Positions 35,601 through 45,990 of a stretch of 64,000 nucleotides of DNA are shown here, piece by piece. Position numbers and translations under genes: made by a program. The DNA is from Klebsormidium nitens (Eukaryota; Streptophyta; Klebsormidiophyceae; Klebsormidiales; Klebsormidiaceae). The notes beneath the pieces were generated by a model that saw only the letters and a list, made by a program, of their open reading frames with translations, was not told the origin of the DNA and ran no database searches. The DNA is taken from contig DF237317.1 in assembly GCA_000708835.1 (NCBI GenBank), positions 1 through 64,000 of the forward strand, in the 5' to 3' direction. Numbering within the stretch: the stretch's first letter is position 1; each line of letters begins with the position of its first letter.

Positions 35601-38600
35601 AAGATTGGCCAGCAGACGGTGCCGCGCGCCTGTCCAGGGGTAAGACGGACAGCCTCAGCGTATCGGTGCAGTATCCTGCTGCGGGTGCTTGGTACGTGGG
35701 CCTGTTCTTTGCCCCCATTTTGGAAGACACGTGGCCAGCTGCTTCCGACCCCCCTGGGGAGGTGCTACCTGTGGAGTTGCGGGTGCGGGTGGGGGGCTGC
35801 CCGAGGGACTGCTCGGGACACGGCAACTGTGCGTCCTACTTCGACGAGGGCAGGGCGCGGGTCTGGAGGTGAGACGGGAATGCTGTCCCCCGGCCTCGAT
35901 CCTTCAGTCCTGCTAGAGCGGGGACAAGGAGAATCGGTACCGGACGGAAGCTAAGGCTGGGGCCTGTTGGATTTGCGGGNNNNNNNNNNNNNNNNNNNNN
36001 NNNNNNNNNNNNNNNNNNNNNNNNNNNNNNNNNNNNNNNNNNNNNNNNNNNNNNNNNNNNNNNNNNNNNNNNNNNNNNNNNNNNNNNNNNNNNNNNNNNN
36101 NNNNNNNNNNNNNNNNNNNNNNNNNNNNNNNNNNNNNNNNNNNNNNNNNNNNNNNNNNNNNNNNNNNNNNNNNNNNNNNNNNNNNNNNNNNNNNNNNNNN
36201 NNNNNNNNNNNNNNNNNNNNNNNNNNNNNNNNNNNNNNNNNNNNNNNNNNNNNNNNNNNNNNNNNNNNNNNNNNNNNNNNNNNNNNNNNNNNNNNNNNNN
36301 NNNNNNNNNNNNNNNNNNNNNNNNNNNNNNNNNNNNNNNNNNNNNNNNNNNNNNNNNNNNNNNNNNNNNNNNNNNNNNNNNNNNNNNNNNNNNNNNNNNN
36401 NNNNNNNNNNNNNNNNNNNNNNNNNNNNNNNNNNNNNNNNNNNNNNNNNNNNNNNNNNNNNNNNNNNNNNNNNNNNNNNNNNNNNNNNNNNNNNNNNNNN
36501 NNNNNNNNNNNNNNNNNNNNNNNNNNNNNNNNNNNNNNNNNNNNNNNNNNNNNNNNNNNNNNNNNNNNNNNNNNNNNNNNNNNNNNNNNNNNNNNNNNNN
36601 NNNNNNNNNNNNNNNNNNNNNNNNNNNNNNNNNNNNNNNNNNNNNNNNNNNNNNNNNNNNNNNNNNNNNNNNNNNNNNNGGAAGCTAAGGCTGGGGCCTG
36701 TTGGATTTGCGGGCATGTCAACCCAAAGCTGGACCTCTCTGGCTCTTGAGCGTCAGATCCTGTGGGAGTGGTTATCCGACGGCTGTGATCTGCGCATCCC
36801 GGGTTAGGGTTTCAAACGCACCTCATACCGTCGGATGCTGTGTTGCTGACATTTGAACGGCCGATAGCAGACAAGAAGAGATAGCAACCTAAGGCTGACG
36901 TCACTGTTGAGGGTTCCAACAGCCCCTAGCCTTAGCTTCCGTCCGGTACCGATTCTCCTTGTCTCCGCTCTGCTAGTAGTTAGAGGAGAAAGCCTTGTCA
37001 AAGTGACGTACACGATAGGCGGCTAGGATGATGCAAGTAGGTTGGCACATCACAACCGTTTTCGATTGTTATCAATTTCCTGGAAGCCGGAAGAGACATG
37101 CTTTGTCACTCGTCAACATCCCTCCCGCTGGTTCTCGTGCAGCACGTGCGAGTGCGACCGGACGCACGGCGGCGTGGACTGCTCGGTGGAGGTGCTGTTC
37201 CCCGACCAGGAGTCGCGGCACGTGCTGGCCCTCACGTTGTCCAACGCGGCCGCCATCCCTGCGGCAGGCTGGGCCTTCACGCACCAGGTCAGGACAGCCG
37301 CATAACTACTACGTGCAGAGAGACGGAAATATAGTCAGCTGTTGGAGAGGAAGAGAAGTTTCACAGCCAAGCAAGGACTCGGGCAAGCTGACGAACGAAA
37401 ACCTCTTCGTTACTTGACACGTGTGTTCCTACAGACGTCAGTCCGAGTCTAGACTCCTGTGTTGCAAACGTCCATCTGCCCGTATCGCGTGTCGTGCAGG
37501 CGTACCCCGAGTGGATCGTGTTCACGTGCGGCGGCCTGGCCAGTGCGGTGTACCACATGTGCGATGCCGGCAGCACCTGCCTCGCGCAGTACGGCACTCT
37601 CCAGGTAACCGCGGCCCCGCCCACCTCTTTTGCGCCTGCCGTCGAGTGTGCTCTGTACAACTCTCATAGGAGGTGCACGCTTCCTGAGGGATCCGCTTGG
37701 GCATCTAATGTTTGTTCGCCATCACGCTTACCATGTCTGCTCCTTACTTTGCCAATCTGCATTTCTTGACCTCAGCCAGGGATCACAGTCTCCGTTCTTG
37801 CACCCGCCTCGCTGCCCTGTTCCCACGCCTCACCTCCTCCATTCGCCACCCCCCTGCAGTTCGCCGACTTTTTGCTGTCCTTCCTGGCGGTGGTCCTGAC
37901 GTGCCTGCACCTGGCCCCGCTGCCGCCCCGCGCCACCGCGCCCGCGCAGCTGAGCGCCACGCTGCTGCTTGCGCTGGTCGCCAAGGACAACGCCACCAGG
38001 TGATGCCTCCCATTTAACCGCCTCAGAACAACGCTCATTCCTTGCAAAGTAGACTCCGACGTCTAATTCGTGTGAACATCGTAATATTCAGCGAGGACCT
38101 TCTCAAAGCTGGTCCGGTTGATTCAGATATACGATGCAGTTGAGAAGCCGATTGCGCCAAACGACAAGCCCGTTCTTTGGGAGGGTCAACAGTAACGCTG
38201 CTGTGGTTGCGCAGCGGGTGGAGTCTGGTCATTGTTGCCGCTTTGGGTGCGCTAGCGCTCGCGCTGGGTTGGGGGCTTGAGGCGGGGATGCACAGAAAGC
38301 GACAGCCGGACGGGCCACACCAGTCTTGGGGCGCCCACATGCGCCACGTGTTGGAAGCCAAGTGGTTGCGGTAAGTACGGCCCCTGATCTCTGAAAACCT
38401 AGACCGGCCGCAGAAGCGATCTGCTTTCTCCTTTCAGCGGAGACTCTGGCATCTGGCGTTTGAACCTTGAGTGCTTGGTGTGAGAATTACGTGTGTGGAG
38501 CCCAGCTTAAAGCCAACACCTCATTCATGCAACGTCCACCTTTCACGGGGAATCAAGCGTGCTAGAATGTTAGGAACTCCTCTTTTCTCCCCGTGTCAAA

Positions 38601-39361
38601 GCTGTTTCCATCGGTGCAGCTGCGTGGCGCTCCCAACCACAGCGCCCGCTTTGGTGCGGTGGTTTGGGCGGCGCTACCGGTGGCCGTACCTGGTGGGCGG
38701 GCTAGCCATGCTGGGCCTCGCGGCCGCGGCGTGGGCCTTCGAGTCTGGGCCAACCTACTGGTTCTGGCACAGGTGATGTCGCTCAATACGCACGGGTATC
38801 TCACCTTTGCCCTTACCGCCTTCTCTTCTTGGCTGAGGGATTGCACATGCTAACTCATCGCCTGAACCCAGACTGGTTCGAGCGAAATTGATCGGTTCAA
38901 GCTGGGAGCACGAAGACTACAATTGAGTTGGTAGGTGTCTAAACATGCGTTCGCGTGGATTGGATACGAACTGCGGTCGCGTTTTGAAAGCTCGTGTTAG
39001 ATCCTTGAAGGTGCAGTGGTAAACAAGGATAGCGACACTCCCGACGTCAGTTGGTTGGATGTGGCAGCTCAAAAATGACGGCAACCGGCTTTGGGGCTCC
39101 GTTCCCAGGTGGCTCATTGCTGACCCGTGCGCCCTTTTTGTATGCAGCCTGTGGCACGTGGCCATCTTCATGTGCCCCTTTTTCCTGCTTAGCGCCACGA
39201 CGGCCCCGCAGGACGCACGGGGAAGCGCGGCCGCGCAGGGTTATGCGGCGGTGCTGGACGAGGAGACGGACCAGTGTGCAGACGTGGAAGAGCGGGAACT
39301 GAGAGTGGTGGTGGAGCCTCCGCGTTCCTCATTACCGGCAGGGGAAGGGCTCAGCTCCTGA
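32606..39361 (+). CDS. TMEM8/PGAP6-like membrane protein (CREST superfamily)
   Basis: Animal TMEM8A/PGAP6 is a GPI-specific phospholipase A2, and plant homologues are little studied. Twelve exons join in phase into about 939 residues: 32606-32885, 33077-33135, 33429-33489, 33861-34042, 34239-34913, 35219-35868, 37143-37287, 37500-37604, 37860-37999, 38215-38370, 38620-38772 and 39148-39361. A signal peptide (hydrophobic run AAAFLVVVSRVVAA) leads into a large lumenal region with several NxS/T sites. An EGF-like module follows, CPRDCSGHGNC plus CECDRTHGGVDC, split by the intron that carries the MITE and gap. The C-terminal seven-helix CREST part shows YPEWIVFTCGGLASAVYHMC with a following Asp, FADFLLSFLAVVLTCLHLAP, TYWFWHR and SLWHVAIF. 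These supply the His/Asp residues expected at the CREST hydrolase site. The tail is acidic and cytosolic. Small exons 2 and 3 are the least certain. Confidence 0.87.
35917..35970 (+). repeat. Left terminal inverted repeat of the MITE
   Basis: This arm is the reverse complement of 36916-36969 at all but about three or four of 54 positions. The target duplication CTGCTAG lies immediately outside it. Confidence 0.8.
35980..36679. other. Assembly gap of 700 N
   Basis: The run of N is exactly 700 bases, a placeholder-like size. The 34 bases before it (35946-35979) are identical to the 34 bases after it (36680-36713), which suggests that the two contigs overlap and that no sequence is really missing. 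Confidence 0.9.
36916..36969 (-). repeat. Right terminal inverted repeat of the MITE
   Basis: Inverted partner of 35917-35970, followed by the second copy of the target duplication CTGCTAG at 36970-36976. Confidence 0.8.
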
Positions 39362-40498
39362 ATGTAACTTACAGTCAAAAGTTCGTGCGAGGCGGCCAGG
39401 TATGAAAAGCCCATATTGCGAGATCAAAAAATGCTGATCCTTGAAGGCATCCTTGAAGGAGCGTCACACGAGCAAGAGCGCTGGTGGCGAAATGTTCACT
39501 AACTGCTGTACAGTATTGCAAGCTTAAGTTACTGGATCCAAGGATCCCGCCCGCATTAGTAAGCCAACTCCTTCGAGCAACGTGAACGAAAGAGCTATAC
39601 GTCAAAGTATACACGATTGCAGTTTAGCTCAGGCCTGTGCAGTGCGGCAATCAGCATACAAGAGAGCTGTTCTGAAAGTGGTTCTTTTCTTTTGGTGGAC
39701 ACTGCATGGTGAGCCGGTAGGATTTCCTACGAGCCTCGTATGCTGGCATGCTCCGAACATTTGTCAACGCGTCATATCAGCTGAATGGGCTTGGTCCATT
39801 GCTTCCGACCAAACGGCTTTTCGTCTTTCGTCTCGCTGTTTGTATGTGCTCTTGCCTACCCAGTTGTTTTTCGAGCGACTATGGCCGTCTGCCAGACTAT
39901 AAAGGCGAGTGGCTGGGCTACCCATACTTTCCGGCCCGCACCTCGTGGGGGCTCTGCCTGATCTTTCGCAGAGCGGGTCTTACTAAAGCATTAGATGAAT
40001 GCATGCATTCAGTTATCGCAGCCTGACGCGCAGCGCGGCATGTCTGCATCTGGCACCAACGAGCGCGTGCGGGCACGCACATGTGATCCGATCAATCATC
40101 ATTGCGCGGGCCATACTGCAAGTGGCATCCGGCACGTGCTGAAAACATACTTAAGCTAGAAAGTTACGCACCTTCGCATGCGTCATCACGAATGAAAGTA
40201 TACATGCCAGGAAGTACTTTCATGACCTGTGAGTAAGGCATGGAAGGAGGTACGCGGCGTCGCCGGTCCCAAATCGTGAATTGTGCGTATACTGAACTTA
40301 GTATCTCATGGATGTTCAGCATTCATACACGACAACTTGCCAGTTTGGACCGGGCCTGCCCTCACCTCGCAAACAGACACTCATATCACAGCATGCTGAT
40401 ACAAAGCTGATGTTGCGGACCATACAACACCGTCTGTGTTGGGAAGATTGTGCGTGCCAAGCTCAGGCTGAAAAAGCCCTTGTCACGGACATGGCACG
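39362..40498. other. 1.1-kb convergent 3' spacer
   Basis: This lies between the stops of the TMEM8-like gene (+) and the CHY1-type gene (-). A perfect palindrome, GAATGCATGCATTC, occurs near 39998-40011. No frame shows a domain, and no RNA gene is recognised. Confidence 0.5.
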
Positions 40499-43400
40499 CT
40501 AAAGTTTCGCAGTGGGCGCGTTTTTGGCGGCCGCCTCTGCGAGCATCTTTTCGAGCTCAAACTCGAGCTCCTCGCCCTCCGGCAGCGGAGATGCGTACCA
40601 CGCGACTTCGCCGGCCTTCACCTCCGTCAAAGCTTTGGGTTGCCACTGCACGTACAAAGACGACGGTCACCTTCTTTGATCACGTGGTCTCAAAAGATCA
40701 ATGCGAGAAGCACACGACAAGCCCTCCTGCATCCCGACAAGCACGTCTTGCAGCATTCATACAGCCACGCCCTCTTGCAACCGCCAGCGGCTACTCCTGG
40801 CCACAATGGGCCACGCGCGTGCACCCCGGCGTACCTTCGGTTTCATGTCCTTGTCCACCAGCATCGCGCGCACACCCTGCATCAAAGCGCAGCAGCGCTA
40901 CTGTTAGGACAAGTCACAAAGATGGCACACTCACACGAAGCCACGGGTTCGCGACTAAGGTGATCACCCGGCTCTGGCAGGCAAAGAACGCGCCGGTAAC
41001 ACAAGAGACAAAAACCAAGCGCAGCCAAACAACGGCAGGGGCTGCAAATGTTGGTCTGAAGACAGTAGGGGCCGTCACCTCGTAGAAGTCGGGCTTCTCC
41101 AGGCAGCGGTAGGTCAGCCGGAACTCGGTTTTCAGCGCCTTGCTTAATGTCAACGACCTGCCCCGCTCGATCTGCACACGGAACAAGAGGGTCACATCTC
41201 TAAAGGGTCCACCTTCGAAGCCCAAAAAATCAACGAGCAGCTCCCGCCTAGCCAAGCTGTCGGCCTTTCGAAGGCTTATGCCACTTTTGAGATGTATTCG
41301 TAGCCCTCCTCCGAGCGTCGACGTCACCTTTCAAGTTGGAATTGACCGGCACAGACACAAGTCATGAGTGTGCGAACCGGAGGCTTGGTCCGGGAGCAAA
41401 TGCGCTTACCGATCGATGCGTGATTTTGAGGCTGGTGGGCGAGGCTTTTTGCATGGAGGCCAGAATGTCCTCGACCCACTTGTTGCCCGGCTCCCGTGCG
41501 GCCTTCCTCTGACGGGGGGCAACGGCAAACGGTCAGACAAGTCCGCAAACACAGAGATGTACGCTGTCCAAAAATGAGAATCTTAAGCGCAAAAGATGGT
41601 TAAATCGAATAGGACAACGGCTGCAGGGCGGTCCGAGTCTGGCCCAAGAACTTCCAGCCAAAATCCTTTGCTAGAAAAGAGCACCAGGTTGCCCAGCAAT
41701 TCGAAGACGCTCAAGACGACGAAGCAGCCTCACGCAGACTGTCACCGCAGCCCACTGGAGTAAACGCCACCGGAGGGGAAAGACCAACCGCACTTGCAAG
41801 ATGAAGCAGATAAAGAGACGACGACATCTCTGCAACGAGAAAGGACACAAGCACAGTGGAGGCGGTGCGCTTGGCCTCACCAGCGCGCCGATGATGTGCT
41901 CCACGCTGTAGTTGGCGAAGCACTCGTCGATTACTTTTCGCCTGCATCATCACCGGGGCCACCGTCAGCGTCAAGACATGCGCCCCCAGATACTGGCACG
42001 TCCTAGCTTTGCAGCCCAGCTGGCCGGCCGTCACCCCCCCTGAGGTCGCGGCCGAACAAAACCAGACAGGACAGCCCTGCTCAAAGCTGGGCGCCTGCCA
42101 CGATGCGACCTGGGCGTTTGCGCTAACGTCAACGTCTAGACTGAGGGTGGCGTCACCTTGCGAGGATGCTGACGTTGGGGTCGGCCTGGTCAACCGTGGG
42201 CCGCTCCGTGATCTCGTACAGCACGCTCTCGATGCCGTCCCGGCTGAAGTCGCGCAGCGCGCCAAGCCGCTCGATCAGCAACGGCAGCCGCTGCAACACC
42301 GCACTCAAAAGCTCAACACACGATAGCAGGAAGCGCCGTCTATTCTTACCATAGACAAGAACAGGCTCGTCCCCGGCCATCCTCTGATACTCCCACCGTC
42401 CTCGGGCTTAGATTTCATCGCCGCATCCTCAATCTACCCAACATGCCCGGAATGCTAGCAAGGTGATGAGAATGCGCTTGGTTTCGAGCAGTTCGACTTT
42501 GTGGTGCGTACTTCTGAGGGCATCCAGTGCGTGGCCAGGCCGAGCGCCACCATGTTGGCGCCGTCCAGGCGGGCGCCCGTCAACGCCAGGTACATGCCTG
42601 CACCAGAGGACGCCAGCCGGGGTCAACGAGGGGCAAGCAACGATAAAGGGGGGCCATAACTGGGTAAAAGAGTGTTACCAACAATCAGCCCAGCGTTTCT
42701 AGTCGATGACAAACTTGCTGATGGATGTAGATCGCAAAACGAGTAGTTTCTCAAGAGAACACAATGCGTACAGCAGCTATGGCTCGGAAACTACCAGGAA
42801 TGACGTATGTAACGCTCTTGCAAACGTGCGAACGCCAGTCGGGCGCACAAAGGCCAAAGCCTCCGGTTCTCGGACTCCTGGATAGACAAAGATTTGTCGC
42901 CTCACCAATGGAGCTATCTCGGAGGAGTGGACTTCGGTGGTTGAGGAACCACGAGGCGCCAACGTCGGGGTGCAGACCAATCGCACACTCCGGCATGGCG
43001 CAGACCTGCGGGTAGGGTCACGACGAGATTGAGAGGACTGAGCAGAGTCGGACCAAGGCAGCAAGAGCCTAGGACGGGCGGGCTGACTGCACATGTGCAT
43101 CACCGCGACACCCAAATGGCAGATACAAGCGATGGAACATGCAACCTGGATGGCCTCAGAGCGCGCGGCGGGTGCATTGCCTTACCGTGTTCTCCGTGGC
43201 GATCCGGATGGGCCCGTTGATCGACACGCCGCACCCGCCCCCCATGGTCACGCCGTCCATCCAGGCAATCTGAAACACAGGGCAAACAGATCGTTGGTGA
43301 CCTCAGGCTCAATGATATACAACCTGAAGAAGGAAACGAATTCGTCAGAGAAAGATCGAAACAAGGACTACGTTTGAGGTGTCTTTGACGTGCCGGCTTG

Positions 43401-44722
43401 GGTAGCTGCAGTCACTACAAGCCACTCACACTGGCAAAACAGATCTTTGGCGACCTCTGGCTTGATGATATGAAACCTGAAGAACGAACGAGTTCGTCAG
43501 AGAAGCCCGAAACCAGGACAATATTCAAGGTGTCACTGGCATGCCGGCTAGGGTGGCTGCAATCAGTCCAACCCACTCACCACCGGCTTCTGCATCTCCG
43601 CCAGGAAGTTGTTGACGTTGTACTCCCACCGGAAGAACTGCTTGCACTCTTCGTGCCGCCCTGCAATGGCAAGATGACTGTTACCCTCCGGTTGTAATCT
43701 GAGAGGGGCAGCAAATCGCATGCGACTACTAGCAGCTTCCGTCCAGCGCTAGAACCGGAACCACGAAGTCCTGTCAATGATATCACCACGAGAGCAACGC
43801 ACTTGACAAAGGCCTTCAGAATACTCGCTGGAAACCAGGGGAGAATGAGTTTACAAGAGGCAGGGTTAAGTTAAGTAACACCACTCACCAGCCTTTCCCA
43901 TCTCGTACACTGCGCGCACATCTCCCCCCGCACAGTAGGCCCGCCCAGGGGGACCGGCTCCCTGTGCAGGAGACAAGTGTTTCGAGCGGGGCCCCTCTAA
44001 AGCTAAAAGGCCGCGCATCATATTGAAGATGTTGAGGATCTGTCACTTCCTGAAAGCAAGCGCTGTTAAATGCATGCCGCTGGGATCAACAGGTTATAAG
44101 AGCTGGTTTTGAATCCAAGAGTGTACTATCCGCCTACATGAGTGGTGTCCTCACCTTCAGGATGATGACACGAGCGTGAGGCCGGGCTTCCCAATTTCGC
44201 AAGGTCCTGGCCAACTGTTTCATCTGCATGGTAAGAAGCAAATTTCGAAACAATCCATGGGAAAACTGAGAACCCCCAGCTTGGTCTCACAATGTGCGAT
44301 TATAAACCTCTGGCTGTCAGCAATATCGATGTGGGCCTAGTGGCTCCGGCTTCTTACCATGGGGGTATTGAGAGCGTTGAGAGCCTTCGGTCGGTTCAGA
44401 GTTACTACTCGCACAGGTCCAAACGCCTCTTCCAGTACCTGGCACAGCAAGCGGAGGAAGAAGCTGTCTTTTCTTTTCTAGTCAATCTGGTTGAAAACCA
44501 CCTAAGCTCCCAGAATTCACCACCTAGCTTGCTTCCTTGAAATTGTTTTCTAATGTTGAGTCTGAATCACCGGAAGATCAGCAGAGAGCCCGCTGCCCAA
44601 AATGCAACAATCTGAACAACTTGAGTATCTGCATGCCACCCAAGTTTTCTCAGTTTTGGAGGCGCATAGAAGCACAGAGCCACCTTCAGAATCCTCACCT
44701 CAGGCTCTGCCGCGGACGCCAT
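40499..44722 (-). CDS. CHY1: 3-hydroxyisobutyryl-CoA hydrolase, peroxisomal CHY1 type
   Basis: The enzyme cleaves 3-hydroxyisobutyryl-CoA in valine breakdown, and in plants it works in peroxisomes. Fourteen exons join in phase into 390 residues: 44722-44699, 44438-44358, 44223-44155, 43961-43889, 43660-43581, 43269-43186, 43005-42906, 42597-42512, 42290-42157, 41941-41881, 41508-41410, 41171-41079, 40876-40835 and 40645-40499. Crotonase-fold motifs are [16 protein letters not shown], then [20 protein letters not shown], then [20 protein letters not shown]. Next comes [18 protein letters not shown], with the catalytic Glu and Asp, and [13 protein letters not shown]. The C-terminal part ([31 protein letters not shown]) is that of the ECH_2 family. 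The protein ends in AKL, a type-1 peroxisomal signal also used by plant CHY1. A donor at 44683 instead of 44698 would add five residues. Confidence 0.95.
43281..43582. repeat. Two-copy tandem duplication of an intron
   Basis: About 150 bases at 43281-43430 are repeated at 43433-43582 with roughly 80 percent identity. The two copies make up almost the whole 311-base intron between the fifth and sixth CHY1 exons. The pair includes a second donor-like word (GTGAGTGG on the minus strand) at the end of the inner copy. Confidence 0.8.
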
Positions 44723-45990
44723 GGGTGCTCTTTGATTTGGCAGGTCTGGTTTCACTTCAACCCCTGCGGGGGCGTGCGCAATTGTGCGACACCCGTCTAA
44801 CAGACCCCAGTTGCTGCTTGGCCAACCTTCTTTCAAAAGTTCACCTGACGGTAGAATTGACCTACTTGAAAAAGTGAACGTTGTTCTCAGCTGTGACACC
44901 AGGGAGCGAGGAGCCACCTGATGCCAATGCATCACTGCAAACGACAACCTACGTCTGCCGGCAGCTAAAAGCCAGCCGTGCAGGAATCAGTGTGGGGTCA
45001 GCACACCGTCAAATGCAGCTGCACCACCGCAGATACCACGACTGATGCACAGAACCTTTCACAGCCACTCTTGTGTAACACCGTGCACGACCTCAAACAC
45101 CACCACCACCAACTTGATCATCAGAGGCTGGGCAAAACTCAAATGCTTAAAGGGGACTCGAATTTGAGAAGCTCCCTGCCTCATCCCTTGACATTGCCTA
45201 CGCTTTCTATGTATGTACAGCTAGAGAGCGACACCTAGAAATTCAGCATGGCACTTTCAACCAGGCTGAGGTAGCACATGGTGGCATGAAGTGCTGCAGC
45301 TTCCGAAGTGCACTCAACTAGAAACTCTACCGGAAAACTCGGACCGATTGGCAGCAGTCCAGTAACAGGATATCTATTGGCTGGCTACAGTAGCAGCGCA
45401 CACCAACATTGTCGACTCTACTGAAAAGGTAGTCACCTCGTTCCTCAGGCTCTATCTCGTGACTTTTGAAGGGCGTCATGCGCGTTGAGTTTGGCAGAGG
45501 CGTCGGCGGCTTAAGCTTAAGCCTAAGGCGCTTGCTTCGGAAAACAAGCAAGAGTGATTGTTACTGTGAACAAAGACGTTGAGTTTGGCTGTTAGATTTG
45601 GCGCGCCAGGCCCGTGCTCTTGCAGAAAGGATGGTACGGCGATTGGGCGAGTCTTGAAACGGAATGCTCCTTGAGCCAGGGCTGGTGAGGCATTGCCCTG
45701 ATGTTCTGAAGACTCTGAATAGTACCAATTGATAGGTCAGGGATTTGAGCAGGAGCTATCCAGTTATCTTCTCTAATATATCATTTGAGGGCAAGTGATC
45801 CAGCTGATCCAAGCAGTGTAAAAACAGTGACGAAAGGAGTCAGCACCACCGTTGATCTTTGTGCATCACTGAGAAGGTGGGTGTTTATTAAAGTCGTCCA
45901 ATGCAGCAAATTATGAGGCTGCCCTTGGACGACCGTGCTCATTGAGATTGAGAAGGGAAGGGAAATCTGTCGGCGGAGGCGTGAGTGGCT
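44723..45990. other. Divergent upstream region of CHY1 and WDR48
   Basis: These 1.27 kb hold the promoters of two divergent genes. The CHY1 frame stays open upstream of 44722 to 44947 and includes further ATGs, so a longer N-terminus is possible but shows no conservation I can recognise. A run of CACCACCACCAAC lies near 45101. No other gene is seen. Confidence 0.5.

Larger units (their letters stand above)
35917..36969. mobile_element. MITE-like inverted-repeat element in a TMEM8 intron
   Basis: Terminal inverted repeats of about 54 bases, starting AGCGGRGACAAGGAGAATCG, lie at 35917-35970 and 36916-36969 with only a few mismatches. Both ends are flanked by the same seven bases, CTGCTAG (35910-35916 and 36970-36976), a target-site duplication. 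There is no transposase frame. An inner pair of short inverted words (ATCCGACGG / CCGTCGGAT) adds to the fold-back nature. The span includes 700 N. If the gap is false, the real element is about 320 bases. It sits between the two halves of an EGF-like module and does not alter the coding sequence. The superfamily is uncertain. A 7- to 8-base duplication would suit hAT-like or related elements. Confidence 0.75.

Noticed and set aside
35913-36749. Open frames of about 260 residues on both strands.
   Set aside because: They consist of the N run and carry no information.
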